Positions 50,101 through 61,700 of a stretch of DNA of 64,000 nucleotides are shown here, piece by piece (the stretch's first letter is position 1; the number at the start of each line of letters is the position of its first letter). Location of the stretch: assembly GCA_948567375.1 (NCBI GenBank), contig OX419759.1, forward strand, positions 20,242,744 to 20,306,743. Reading direction: 5' to 3'. Source of the stretch: Lunularia cruciata (lineage: Eukaryota; Streptophyta; Marchantiopsida; Lunulariales; Lunulariaceae). The translations under genes were made by a program, and so were the position numbers. The notes under the pieces are model-generated. The model ran no database searches, had not been told where the DNA came from, and worked only from the letters and a program-made list of their open reading frames with translations.

Positions 50101-50260
50101 GGTTGGGTCATCTCCTATTGTAAACATGTCACTAGCTAAAAACAAAGGGCAACGCATAATCAATTGAGCTGCCCCCAACATTGTGCTAGACTCAGTCTAT
50201 GTAGTAATAGATGCTTGACTAGTAGGTAGTCTATCATGCATCCCATCACATCTAAAATAA

Positions 50261-51900
50261 CTACATTGGGATATCTAGGGAGTTATCTACAATGCCTCGG
50301 AGAGCGTGAAAGACTAGGGAAGTTTGACTTGTCTCCCAACCTCTCTTCTTTGTGGGTCCAACTCCATTGACTCCTCTAGGCTTTGGAGCACGTATTGCAC
50401 TCCTAGTCATTGCTATAGATTCTTCCACCTGTGTTGCTCTACACATGAAGTCCAAAGCATCTCTATCACCAACATATGAGGTGGAAGCCTCAACACCCCA
50501 ATCTGATCTCCTTTGAGCAATGGCTATACTATCCAATCTTTGCTCCAATTGTTTAATCTAAATAGCCATAATTGTATCAAAAGTAAAGGTAGGTATTGCA
50601 CCCCTACTAGGTGAAGATCCTCTACCACCACCTCTACCACCTTGTCCTCCATGACTTGGAGCTCCTCTACTACCTGCCATAGCAGCCCTACCACTCCATA
50701 ACTCCGGGTGTAGGTCAAAGCACCAATCACTAGTGTGACCAAATCTATGGCAATGCTCACATTGCCTTTGTGTTGGCTGTGATGCACCAAAGGTATCAGG
50801 TCTGCTGCCATGAGGGCACTCTCTCTTGTGATGAGGTCCACCACAAGTCCAACAAGCAACACCACTACTCATTTGCTGCTGCTGACCCAAAAATGAAGGT
50901 AAGGGTCTAACTACAATAGGCCCTCCACTTGCTCCATAGGCCCTCCACCTTGTTCTCAAAAACCAACTGGACTTGGTGCACTTTATTGCACTCTAGAAGA
51001 AGTCACAATTATGGATGAGGTCTCACTACCAAATCCAAATGTCACCACTTTCTCCTCCACCATGTTGAGCTTGATATGCACAGCTAATCCAAAGACCATT
51101 GCCAAAGTGGGCAAAGTAGCATGTAACAACATAGCATAGCATCATGAACTCTACGTCATAACTCCTTGTCCAATATCCCATACCAAAACTAGACTGCTTG
51201 GGTCTCAGTAACTCGTTGAGTGAAACTGATCAGCCGCCTCATGCAAGTGTATGTCTTGCATAGGCTCTCTCCAGCCTTCCGCTAGAACTCCTACAAGCTC
51301 CTTAGCTTGTCAGTCTGCACTCCTTGGTATTTCTGCCTCAAACACTAGAAGAACTCCACCATGGGGTTAAACCTCAATACCACACCACCTCCTGACACGG
51401 TATTTCTACTCATAGTAGCACTACTTCTAGCTAGTGCATGTCCACTAGCTCCACCAATGTTATTCAAACTCATGGGTATTGTTGATCTACTCTTGGCAAC
51501 CAAGCTTGAAGTGATACAAACATAGTTCAAAGACCAATATTGTCTCAATATTGTCTCTATAACTCAATCTCCTCCAAGTGAGCTCTCTTGAAATCATGGT
51601 AATTGTCCATCAACGGACCCTTCAAATGTTGAAACAAACGCTTCCATGCCATGAAGGGTGTGAACAAAGTCGAGTACCGCATCTGTTGTAGATCACACCA
51701 ACTATCAAATTATAGGATGAAGTCCTCCAACTTAATGGTACCCACTGTACCATAGCAATACCTAAGGCTTTTGGAGGCTCCAAAAATCTTGTCTATGTCC
51801 CACAACAATGGTGCGGACACACCAAGTGCACTCTCAACTAAATCAACTCTTAGGTCAAACTCCAACTCAGATTCAATCTCCTCTCTCACTAGGACCTACG
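50261..51900 (-). pseudogene. gag with two zinc knuckles (gypsy copy 1)
   Basis: At 50,558-50,959 a Gln/Gly/Arg-rich nucleocapsid region has CWTCGGPHHKREC and CEHCHRFGHTSDWC (the second is canonical CX2CX4HX4C), then a GGQGGRGGGRG stretch. The capsid part (51,000-51,900) is unreadable because of stops. Confidence 0.75.
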
Positions 51901-53344
51901 ATACAAGTTGATATCGAGTGCCACTCCAAGTAAACCCATTATGTACTGCAAGGCTATCTCCTCTGAAATCCCCAAAGAACTCTGTCATGAAAAAGTAACC
52001 ACCAACCGCAAACCGCAAGCACCTCACCAAGTGCCAACACCACCAACCAAGCACCACCAAGTGCCAACCCTAATGGAACACTATCCACTAATGTAACTCT
52101 AACTGAGACAACTACATCAAGTGAAAATGCAACCTATAATCTGCCATTACAACATGCACTCTCATGATCTACAAGTCATCACTTCCTACCTCACCAAGAA
52201 AAACATAGATAGTTTGACTAGTCATCACTCCAACCTCACTATCAAGAGCACACTAGAGCACCAACGCTCTAAATTTAGGGCACCTCACACAAACATGATG
52301 CACAAACAAGAAATAGAGAATGGAGGGGGTCCAATCACAAGAAGACTAAACAAAAACCCTCCATCTCATAAATTAACACTAGACTAACTTACCACCATTT
52401 GGTGTTTGACATAATTGGAGTACCTATCTACTTCTTGAGTTACGAGGATCACCAGAGAATGGGATCAAAGTTCTTCTCGCCAAAATTTGACATAAACCCT
52501 TCACAAAAATTGATGTAAAATCTGATATAAATCTCTAAATTTGGCTTACCACTAAATCCTCCACTAACTCTTCACTCAAGCCAAATTGGAAAAATCTATT
52601 TCATCCGATCTCTAATTCACAAGGATGTGCTTCCAACTCCACATTCAATTTTATTTTCTAAGCTCAACTTGTTACAAATTGGTCCTACTTTCACCTCTTG
52701 ATCTCAAAATCACAACTATCACTTGAAAATTGTTTCTCTTTGGCTCCAAATTTGGCTAGCAATTCCGCACACAATCACTCTCAAGGAAATCTGAACTACT
52801 CAATCAAGACACCATGATCTACCAAGCTTGGAGATACCACCAACACTCGTAGTTCCAACATCAGATTTCCCCTTGACTCTCAATTCTCTATTATAATCAG
52901 TTCTTCATTAACTCAAATTGACTCAAATCAAATCTGCACTTGATTTGATTTGAGTTATTCAATGATCTGCCAACAATTGGACCCTAATTACAATCAAGTC
53001 ACACACACTCTAGCTAAGAGACTCCATGTGATGCTTGTCGGCTTCTCTCCACACTAGCCAAGAACTTGAAGGCTCAACAATAGAGAAGTGAGCTATTTGG
53101 AGCTGCACCCCCAAGGTATACTCCTAATTTTGACCTAGATCTCACACCAATGGTCTCGCTGATGGCACACTTGACGGTGCAAATGGTGCAAGTGACGGTT
53201 GGCCCCACCATGTAGTTAGTACCCAAAACACAAAATCTAATGACGAAAAGTAGTCCACGAGTAAGTACCAAAATACCTCTAACTACTATCACTGTTACTC
53301 TAGTGTATGAGCAATCTAGATGCAAAGCTACAAATGATGTGACA
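51901..53344 (-). repeat. 5' leader and terminal segment B of gypsy copy 1
   Basis: From 53,344 down to about 52,885 the sequence matches 58,307-57,858 (segment B): GGCACACTTGACGGTGCAAA, TGAAGGCTCAACA, GCCAACAATTGG. The rest is an untranslated leader with no recognised signal. Confidence 0.7.
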
Positions 53345-56099
53345 CCTTATGTAAATGAAACTTAACTCAATAGGTCTTAAAATGAGCTATTGGACTAAAT
53401 GTTTCAATGTGAATGTTTCTAAATATACAAATAAAAATATAGAATTTCTTTAAATAAGAATCTTCTTCTAATATACTTTAAAATATACTTCAAGCTACTT
53501 ATCTTGACTTCCCTTTATCATTAAAGGTCTTCTTACTTAGTCAAACCAATAGATTTTGATCTTTCTTATGGACAAGGGAACTTTCTTATATAAAAATCAA
53601 GATTAATGTAACTCTGCTTTAAAATCTAAGATTTACACTAAATTTACAATTCCTAAGAGATATCACTCTAATAAAATCTTTTTTAGAATTCCATAAAGAT
53701 CAAATTGAGTATCCAATAATCAAATGTTGCAGTTTTCTTAATCTAGCCATACTAATTTAATCAAATATACTTCTAACTTATTCATTAGTAAATTTAGTCA
53801 ATTATAGCTACTCAAAAGTATCTACAAATACTTGTTAGAAATTTTATTCATTTATGTTTTGAAGTAGATAAGTTTGAGATTTCTAAAAATTGTAATTTAT
53901 AAGAAAAAGACCAAGTTCCGAGTATAATATTCTAATTTCACCATGCAGTCTATTCAATTGATGAATGAACCTAAATCTAAGGTCTCAAACTAGGTATTTC
54001 ATATGGAGAGTTAAACTTTAAATGAGACAATACTGGTTGATTGATTGTATCTTCAATTACTTGTGAGTTTAGCCTTTCTTGAGATAGGATACACATTATA
54101 CATAATCTATTACTGTTCTAAAGGATAGATGATTTTAAATAAAATACTACTAGCGATGTGTTCTATATGTTAGTATTGGTAAGTGATTACTTGATTTGGA
54201 GAGTACCTTATAGATTATATGATTTAGAGTAAACTTATATATGGGCTAAGATAATCACAATGTAAAGGTGGAATTATGATTATAGATTTTACATAATATG
54301 CAAGTCCAGTAAGAATAATTACTCCTTATCTTAGATGGAGAACATGTAAAACAATATGTAGTTAATATGTAATAGTATGTAGTTAAACAACCATTGCTTT
54401 TATGAAGTGTATTTGTTGGTGCAATCCATAAGAAAGCAAACACACTAGATGTTGCTTCTTTGGATGCTTTAATAATATGTAGACCATAGAACTTTCATGG
54501 TTCTAATACACTAAGTGTGACAACCTAGTGTCATGTACTAATAGTAAAAACAATAAAAAATAAGTTGTTCTCTTAAGGATACGTGTAAGAAATGACTAGA
54601 GTTAAGAAAAATCTCACAAATTCTTTATTGTTTCTTGTTTAGCCTCTTAGGCAAGAATCATTCTCAAAAGAAGTTAGTGTCATCCCCTATGTCTCACTAA
54701 AAAAAGGAAAACTAAAATCACTTTCATTATAGATATGTTCCAAATTCTTCTTGAGGGTAATGGTTCATTTCATGCCAAAGGTCACTCCTCTATGACAAGC
54801 TCTTCATCCCAAGGATCAGTTCCACTCCTAAGGTTGTTACACTCTAGAGGTCTATTCTATCTCAAAGGTCATGTCACTTTATTTACTATGAGTTGATGAC
54901 TATGTACTACACTTTCAAAAGGCATAGTTACAAAAGAGTCTTGAAATTGATTGAACAACTAGCTTTTCAAATCTTATGGATGCTCCAAGCTCTCAAAAAA
55001 TTCTCTACATCACTTTGCTCCTTTAGAACTCTAAGGATCAAACATCCCAAATCAAATACAAATGTCTCTTTACACTCAAGCACTTGTGCTCCTACTACAA
55101 GGTTCCTCACCTTTACTTGACCAATCATACAAGTAATTATGTAAAGTGTAGGGAATCAACACCAAGGATCATGGAGATTCTTATGCTCAAAATTTGATTA
55201 TGGAGAAGGTGAATAAATTTATGTTGGGTAGAAACCCCTTTATACAATTCATACTTTGAGGCAAAGAGACTCAATGGCTAAGATCATTGAAAATCTTTTG
55301 ACTATACCTACATCACTCATCACTAATTTTATCTTCTTATCCTAATGCACTTATTTAAGAATTTTTTATGTATCTATGCCCAGATCAAATCCTCAATTTA
55401 TCACTTACTCTTTCAGAATTTATATCCTGAAGTTCTTTGGCTAAAAAATTGTTCTACTACTTTGAAGGTGTTATATCCAAAGGTCTTTCATGGCTAAAGG
55501 TGCCTTCCACACCAAAGGTTTGAACAACTACAAAAGTCTTCCATGCTAAAGGTATCCTCCATGCTGAAGGTATTCACAACTATGAAGGTTTCTTGTGCAA
55601 AAAGTATCTCAAACTTCAAATGGTCTTAACTTTTGTTACAAGCCTCCAAATACAACAATTTTTATGTCAAGAGAAAGCCCTTTGTGAAGGTGCTTCTAAC
55701 AAGATGAAGATATCTCTATGTGGATATGTAACCATAGAGATATCACCCCCAGATTGCACATAACAAAATTCCTTCAAGAAGAAAACTCTTCCAAGCCAAA
55801 GGTTGACAACGACAAAGACACTCATGGCAAAGGCTTTTTGGGCAGTCCTATATGTAACTTGGTGTATACAAGGATGAAGCTAAATAATACACAACTAAGA
55901 GGTTTCTCACCTGAACATAATAGTATTTTTCTTTAACCCTAACAAAAAGTATAAAAATCAAACAAACTTGCACTTTTGGGAAAAGGTGAGGTGCTACCTT
56001 GAGCATCGTAAGATAAATCTGTAATTGTGATATTATTGAGGTTTAATCAATAATAGTGTAATATCATTAGCTAGACATATTATCTAGAGATGAAATTAT
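53345..56099. other. AT-rich spacer with short degenerate repeats
   Basis: No gene. 54,415-54,500 matches the 3'-proximal part of the non-LTR element (TTGGTGCAATCCATAAGAAA, TTTGGATGCT). At 54,770-54,860 and 55,460-55,640 a short motif like CATGCTAAAGGT / CAAAGGTCTTYCA recurs every 20-30 bp, an old degenerate tandem array. Confidence 0.5.
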
Positions 56100-56500
56100 T
56101 TTGTTAATATCTTTAAGGATGTTCTATATGATTTTCTAAGTGCCTTTCTCCCCATGTTGTTCATCTAGTCAAGAGCTTTCCAATGTTACCTCATCTATGC
56201 TATTTTGAGCTTCTTATAAGAAGATTGTCTAAATATTCCCTCTAGTCAAACTTGTTTTACCACCCAAATAAGACAAGGATTGAATGACATCAATCCATGT
56301 AGCTAATCTAAGGGTGAAGCTTGTTTACATGTCACCAATCCATGTATTTGATCTAAGGGTGTAGTCCTCTTTGAGTTGTTCCTCTTTGCTATACAATAAA
56401 GACAAAGTGCTCCTTTGGAGCACAAGATTATTGAGGAATGAAACCTTGTCTTTCTCTTGGGGTTACTATTATTCTTGTCCTTTGAACATTATAGCTTTAG
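56100..56500 (-). repeat. Dispersed LTR-like repeat, copy 3 (inverted)
   Basis: Reverse complement of the 42,956-43,385 repeat, so the two copies form a ~13-kb-spaced inverted pair around gypsy copy 1. Confidence 0.65.
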
Positions 56501-57752
56501 TTTTTCTTCATATAGCTTGATGGTATCTTTTACCTTTTTGCTATCTTATGCAAGTAGTTTATGATATCTTTACTTGCATCTATATTAAGTACCTCTAAAT
56601 AAACATGGTATATAATTTTATAAGGAAGATTGATTATTTTATCCTCCTTATGTTATCAAATTCTTGCATAAGCAAAAAGTGAAATTACACACTTGGACTG
56701 CATAATTTTGTAATACTTTCTTGATTATGATGAGTCTAAATAGATAGTTATGTTCCACTCACATTCCTCTCATATATCTTTCTATGTTCAAGCATATCCA
56801 TCACTCTTGTCAATGCTCTTACAATTCTAGCTTTTTAAAATTCTCTTTATTTTACCTTGTTTGGAACTTATCTCTAATTTCATATAATTACAGTCCAAAA
56901 TTCCAATTGATTGTGTTGTATCTATTAAAAATTGTTCTTTCCTTGCTCTAAATATGTATGCAATTATCTACACACTAGTATGTCTTTGTGTCTTATGCAC
57001 ATAATAAATGCTTGTTTGCTTGCACTCAAATACCCATCCGTTTTTTTATCAAATTCTCCACTGCTAAATGATTATAGCAAGTCCAATTTTTGACAATAAG
57101 AGTTTTGTTTCTAGCTAGTCTATTGCATGTTAGTAGTACACTATGAGAGGAAATGTCACAAAGTAACATTAGAATTTGACTACCACATGCCCAACACCTG
57201 TCTGTCCGTCCAGAACATTACAATCCAATCAAATTAAGGACCAAAGTATGGTACTGCTAAGAATCACGGTCAAATTTAAATTTATTATATATATATAGCA
57301 AACAAACAAAAAAGTAAATATTACCATACTCCAAAGAATATCCAAATGATCCTTGTAATGTTTGAAAAGGTCTATTACCTTAGGGTTATTATTTGGACAA
57401 GAACCACAAGAAATCTTCTCCACTCTAGCTTTGGTATAGCATATTGGACCTTTACTAAATGCTTTATTTTTTATTGTTTAATTTTACCCCTAAAATTAGA
57501 GTTTCAAATTGAAAAATTTGCATGATAAATTCACATGGTTATATATAGTTTTTCTATTAATTTTTCTTAGTTAGATTAATTGTTTGAATTACTTTTGTTT
57601 ATATAGGGGCATATCATGTATTGTCATCTATTATCCATTAATTGATTACTTTGTATTTACCTTGTGTTTACATATGATGCATTTTGCTATAATGGGACAT
57701 ATAACATAATTTAGTTGTAGTATATGTTTTGCCATATATATTCCTAAGAGGT
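56501..57752. other. AT-rich spacer
   Basis: No supported gene. The 57,229-57,423 frame is a chance ORF in AT-rich DNA. Confidence 0.5.
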
Positions 57753-58307
57753 TTTCGTGCGTATATACATCGCTACAAAACATACATCGTTGTCAACATC
57801 ATACACTATAAAAGCACAACTCACACATAAGTCATACATAGACTCTAAAGTGCCACAATAATCAGATTGCTTAACATTCTCAACTCAACTCAACTCAGAT
57901 CAGTACTTGATCTATCACTCTATAAACTGCCAACAACTGGGCACTGATTACAGTCAAGCCACACCCACTCAAGCATAGAGAATCCAGGTGACGCTCGCCG
58001 GCCTCTGTCCACCATAGCCAGGAACTCGAAGGCTCAACATCAGAGAAGTGAGCTCTCTGGAGCTCACTTCGAAACTATACCCCCTGGACTCGAGCTAGCC
58101 CTGAAACCCTAACGGTCCCGCTGACGGCACACTTGACGGTGCAAACGGTGCAAAGTGACGGTGGGCCCCACCATGAAGTCAGTACCCCAAACATGAAATC
58201 TAACCGTCGGAAAGTAGTCCCTGAGAAACTGCTAGAATAACTCTAACTACCATCACTGGAACTCCAGTGTCCGAGCATCTAGATGCAGAACTACAAATGG
58301 CGTGACA
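57753..58307 (-). repeat. 555-bp B+A unit: solo LTR or internal-deletion derivative of the gypsy element
   Basis: On the minus strand it starts TGTCACGCCATTTGTAG (segment B) and runs, with no internal region, into TGTGGCACTTTAGAG (segment A), ending near TATACGCACG. Its two outer ends correspond to the two outer ends of the 8.9-kb copy 1. It abuts the 3' end of copy 2 with two extra bases (AC). Confidence 0.65.
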
Positions 58308-58430
58308 GTTGTCATGCGTATATACATTGCTACACAACATACATCGTTGTCAACATCATACACTATAAAAGCACAACTCACACATAAGTCATACATAGAC
58401 TCTAAAGTACCACAATCGCCCCCCTAGCTG
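58308..58430 (-). repeat. 3' end of copy 2: polypurine tract and segment A
   Basis: CAGCTAGGGGGGCGAT (complement of 58,415-58,430) is followed at 58,414 by TGTGGTACTTTAGAGT. Segment A is 107 bp, contains TTTTATAG and TATATA boxes, and ends GCATGACAAC before the TGTCACG of the next unit. Confidence 0.65.
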
Positions 58431-58583
58431 GCGGTTAGGTCCCTCTAACTCCAGATAGCCATCTACTCTAAGTATATGGTATACCCTCTAATGGGCAAAG
58501 ATCAAGAGGCCGGGTGCTATGGAGCCCAATCGTTAGTTGCCTGTCTGCAATCTATACCATATAAAGAATGAACTAGCTATAGG

Positions 58584-60203
58584 TCAAGTACATCTAGGAC
58601 ATAACCACTGTCCCTGAGGAACCACCGTGAGGGGAGGAGTCATACATGCCATATGCCATCCTCTCGAACAACTATCACACACTAACATAGTAGCAGCTCC
58701 ACCAGAAGAGCCACATAACATACACCTCAAGCTTGCACGTACAAGTGCCAAGCTTGGGTCCATAGTACCATCAATGTTTGGAAGGTGGCATGGCGCATAA
58801 TTGCGCACATGATCCTTCCAAACAACACCATCACGTCCTTCTAACACAAGGACTCCAGATGGCAAAACCTCACGCACTCTCAAGATAGTGCGGCTTGTAG
58901 AAACACCAAGTGTCGTTGGTGCTGTCTGCTGTAGATATACATAGTCACCTAGATGAAATCGACGGATCAAGGGTCTATAACCTCCTCCTCGAATGGTAGC
59001 ATAGCGTAAAGTATCTCTATGCTGAGCAATCGCCAAGTTCTCAAAGGCCATCGGCATCACTCTCCGAAAGATCTCTGCCCGTTGAGAACATGCGCTCATC
59101 CATACATCGGGGTCATCCAAGTCCAAAACTATAGTAGCATCTCGACGAATGGCTGCAGGTAAATCTGGATCTCGTCCATAGAGTAGAAAGTATGGAGAGA
59201 AGGATGCTAAGGAGGCTTGCCGGCTGAACCGATAGCCCATGGCCAACCAAGGTAACTGGAGATCCCAATCTCCCAAGTGGCCTCTCTGCAAACCATACTT
59301 TTGCAATCCTCTCTTCACCGTCTGAACCACTCTCTCTGCTAAGCCATCTGCCTCAGGGTGATCTTGGGATGTAGTACGATGATCAATCAAAGCCTTGTCA
59401 CACAAGACCTGAAACTCTCCCAAGAACTCTGTACCCTGATCAGTCAAAACCTCAGCTGGTGCACCAAAATGACTAAGAACTTGATCCAGGAACGAGTAAG
59501 CTGTCCCTTCACTAGACTTGTCAGGAAGTGCCACCAACTCAATCCACTTGGAGAAGTGCTCTACCATCACCAAAACATACCGATGATGTCTCATAGTCAG
59601 CGGTAAAGGTCCGGCAAAGTCCAAACTCCAACGGTAACCCAATCCCATGATAGGTAATGGGTGTAATTGTGGCGTAGGAGCATTGAATGATGCTCTAACT
59701 CGGTCACAAACCATACATCTGGCAACAAACTGCTGTACCTCGGTCTGCATACCGCGCCACCAATAATGACTCTGAAGTAAGCTATATGTATGCTTTACTT
59801 CAAAATGTCCTAGCTCCTCATGAGCATGACGGACCAACTGTGGTCTCTGTGATGGAAGTGGTACTACTCGCACTCTACCATCCTCCCATACACGCAAAAG
59901 GTGTCTACCCTCCAATCTGAACCGTCTGGCTCGCTGAAGAACACGGTCTCTCTCCTTGGCCCCAACTGTGCCACCCACAACACCAGTGCGAAGATAGTCC
60001 ATCACTAAGACATCATCATGAATGTCTCGCTGAACTGTACCAATATCTTCACTCTCTGGATCTGTGACCTCAATAACTCCTCCTATACGCGCTGAGAGGG
60101 ATACCACCAAAGTCTCTGCAAATATACACAGAAAGGCCGATGCATGCCAACCTGGCACCATCTCCTCATCTGTCTCACCATGCCAACGTGCTGTGGTCTG
60201 ATC
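58584..60203 (-). CDS. Integrase with C-terminal PHD finger (gypsy copy 2)
   Basis: Open for 539 codons from the TAG at 60204 (first Met at 60,161). It has an HHCC zinc-binding domain (HAHEELGHF ... CMVCDRVRAS), a DDE core (YRWSLDFAGPLP, VLTDQGTEFLGEF, ADGLAERVVQTVKRG), then an SH3-like tail (FHLGDYVYLQ ... VLVLEGRDGVVWKDHV). The last ~50 residues form a complete C4HC3 PHD finger (CMLC, VCDSC, GWHMAC, WLCPRC). Integrases insert the cDNA; in chromoviruses a chromodomain occupies this C-terminal place and steers integration to marked chromatin, so a PHD finger could read histone H3 tails (inference). All catalytic and zinc residues look intact. Confidence 0.92.
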   Translation of the reverse strand, partial: DQTTARWHGETDEEMVPGWHASAFLCIFAETLVVSLSARIGGVIEVTDPESEDIGTVQRDIHDDVLVMDYLRTGVVGGTVGAKERDRVLQRARRFRLEGRHLLRVWEDGRVRVVPLPSQRPQLVRHAHEELGHFEVKHTYSLLQSHYWWRGMQTEVQQFVARCMVCDRVRASFNAPTPQLHPLPIMGLGYRWSLDFAGPLPLTMRHHRYVLVMVEHFSKWIELVALPDKSSEGTAYSFLDQVLSHFGAPAEVLTDQGTEFLGEFQVLCDKALIDHRTTSQDHPEADGLAERVVQTVKRGLQKYGLQRGHLGDWDLQLPWLAMGYRFSRQASLASFSPYFLLYGRDPDLPAAIRRDATIVLDLDDPDVWMSACSQRAEIFRRVMPMAFENLAIAQHRDTLRYATIRGGGYRPLIRRFHLGDYVYLQQTAPTTLGVSTSRTILRVREVLPSGVLVLEGRDGVVWKDHVRNYAPCHLPNIDGTMDPSLALVRASLRCMLCGSSGGAATMLVCDSCSRGWHMACMTPPLTVVPQGQWLCPRCT

Positions 60204-60206
60204 CTA

Positions 60207-61697
60207 CTGGCTGGGACATGGGTTTCTACTCAACCCATCTGCATCACGGTTCACCACTCCAGGTCTGTGAACAACCGTGAAATCATACTTATGTAAAATC
60301 AGAGCCCATCGTGCAAGCTTCCCTGAAAGCTTGTCGGACTCCATCAACCACTTCAGCGGCTGATGATCAGTGATGAGAGTGAAGGGGTTACCAAATAGGT
60401 AACATCGGAAATGTGCTACTGCCCAAACTGCTGCCAAGCACTCTCCCTCATATGAACTATACTTTGCCTCCGCTGAATTGTTGGAGCGACTAGCATAGGC
60501 CACCACAAACTCCTTCTCCTCATCATCATGCTGGGTGAATACCGCTCCAAGCCCCAACATACTCCAATTAGTGTGAACCTGAAATGGTCGTCCTCTGATC
60601 GGTCTCCTCAAAATAGGAGCAGATGTCAACCTCTCCTTGAGCTCTACAAAAGCTCTCTCCTGCTCATCTCCCCAACACCACTCCTGTGTAAGCTTGGTCA
60701 GCTTCGTCAAGGCCTTGGCAATGGCACTAAATCCTCTAACATAGCGGCGATAGAAGTTCGCCAACCCAAGGAATGCTCGCACTCTGCTCACATCCATAGG
60801 CCGAGGAATACGTGCAATAGCCTCCACCTTGGTCTGCTGGACACCAAGTCCTCCGGGGTAGATAGTGTGACCCAAATACTCAACCTGCTCATGGAAGAAC
60901 CTACACTTCCTAGGATGTAATTTGAGTCCATGAGATCTCAACCTCTCAAACACCTCCAACAACTGTCTCTCATGCTCCTCCACAGTAGTGCTATAAACCA
61001 AAATGTCATCGATATAGCACCGAGCAAAATCCAATCCAGCTAGGATCCTATCCATGACACTCTGGAACTCAGCAGGAGCGTTCTTTAACCCAAATGGTAA
61101 GAACCTCCACTAATATAACACATCCTTGCCGTGAGGATCAATAGCCCAAAATGTTGTCTTGGACTTATCCTCCTCCCTGATCGGCAACTGATGATATCCT
61201 GCTCGTAGATCCAAAGTACTGAAGACCTTTGCATGCCCAATCGCATCAAAAATCTCCTCCGGTGTAGGCATGGCATACCGATCAGCCCTAGTCTGTCGGT
61301 TGATAGGACGGTAATCTCCACACATCCGCCTATCTATATAGTTGCCATGCATATCCTTCTTGGCTGGCATCACTGTCGCTGATGCATACTCTCCATGTGA
61401 AATCTCCACCAAACCAACCTCAAAAAGGTCAATACTCCGGCTCTGAATCAATGTCCTCTCCATCTCACTATATCGATAAGGACGTCGGAAAACTGGTGTG
61501 TCACTAATCAGCTCAATCCGTATACCAGGTCCCTTCAAAGCACCCAAATCCTTCATACTGAAGGCAAAACAACTCGTGTGACTCCTCAAGAACCTCCAAA
61601 CCCTCCGTCTTTCCTCTCCAGTAAGCTTGGGTCCAAGATCTGGCTCCCAAGTATCCTCTGTAACTGTAGTAGGAGTGGAAGACGTACTGACTGGCTG
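60207..61697 (-). CDS. Reverse transcriptase and RNase H (gypsy copy 2), one internal TAG
   Basis: RT begins about 61,545 with IRIELISDTPVFRRPYRYS and has MCGDYRPINRQT, VFSTLDLRAGYHQLPI, FLPFGLKNAPAEFQSVMDR and the catalytic RCYIDDILVYS. Connection and RNase H follow: ARWALILHKYDFTVVHRPG and ITDHQPLKWLMESDK, ending NRDADGLSRNP. A TAG (61110-61112) falls between KDVLY and WRFLPFG, where related RTs usually have Gln or Glu. The first RNase H catalytic Asp is Asn here (HTNWS), a G-to-A change relative to copy 1. Confidence 0.9.
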
Positions 61698-61700
61698 CTA
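61692..61700 (-). promoter_or_regulatory. Candidate TAG readthrough site between methyltransferase and RT
   Basis: The minus-strand codons are TAG CAG CCA, fitting the UAG-CAR-YYA type of leaky stop known from tobamovirus readthrough. Copy 1 has TAG CAG CTA at the same place (47,810-47,818), which also fits. Function is inference. Confidence 0.4.

Larger units (their letters stand above)
44446..53344 (-). mobile_element. Ty3/gypsy-type element with DNA methyltransferase and PHD finger, decayed copy 1
   Basis: An 8.9-kb element, 5' end at 53,344 (TGTCACATC on the minus strand) and 3' end near 44,446. Domain order is gag, protease, C5 DNA methyltransferase, RT-RNase H, integrase, PHD. The flanks CCTTT (left) and CCTTA (right) may be a 5-bp target duplication with one change. 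It is riddled with stops and small indels. Compared with copy 2 (58.3-63.04 kb), differences are mostly C-to-T and G-to-A. The two ends do not form a long terminal repeat: the right end matches 57,858-58,307 and the left end matches 58,308-58,414. Confidence 0.88.

Noticed and set aside
51908-52387. Plus-strand ORFs near the gag region
   Set aside because: Proline/His-rich chance frames opposite decayed gag and leader; no family.
59358-59606. Plus-strand ORF inside the integrase
   Set aside because: Antisense shadow of the integrase frame with no domain.
60528-60920. 130-codon plus ORF
   Set aside because: Antisense to RT/RNase H; the minus frame has all the motifs.
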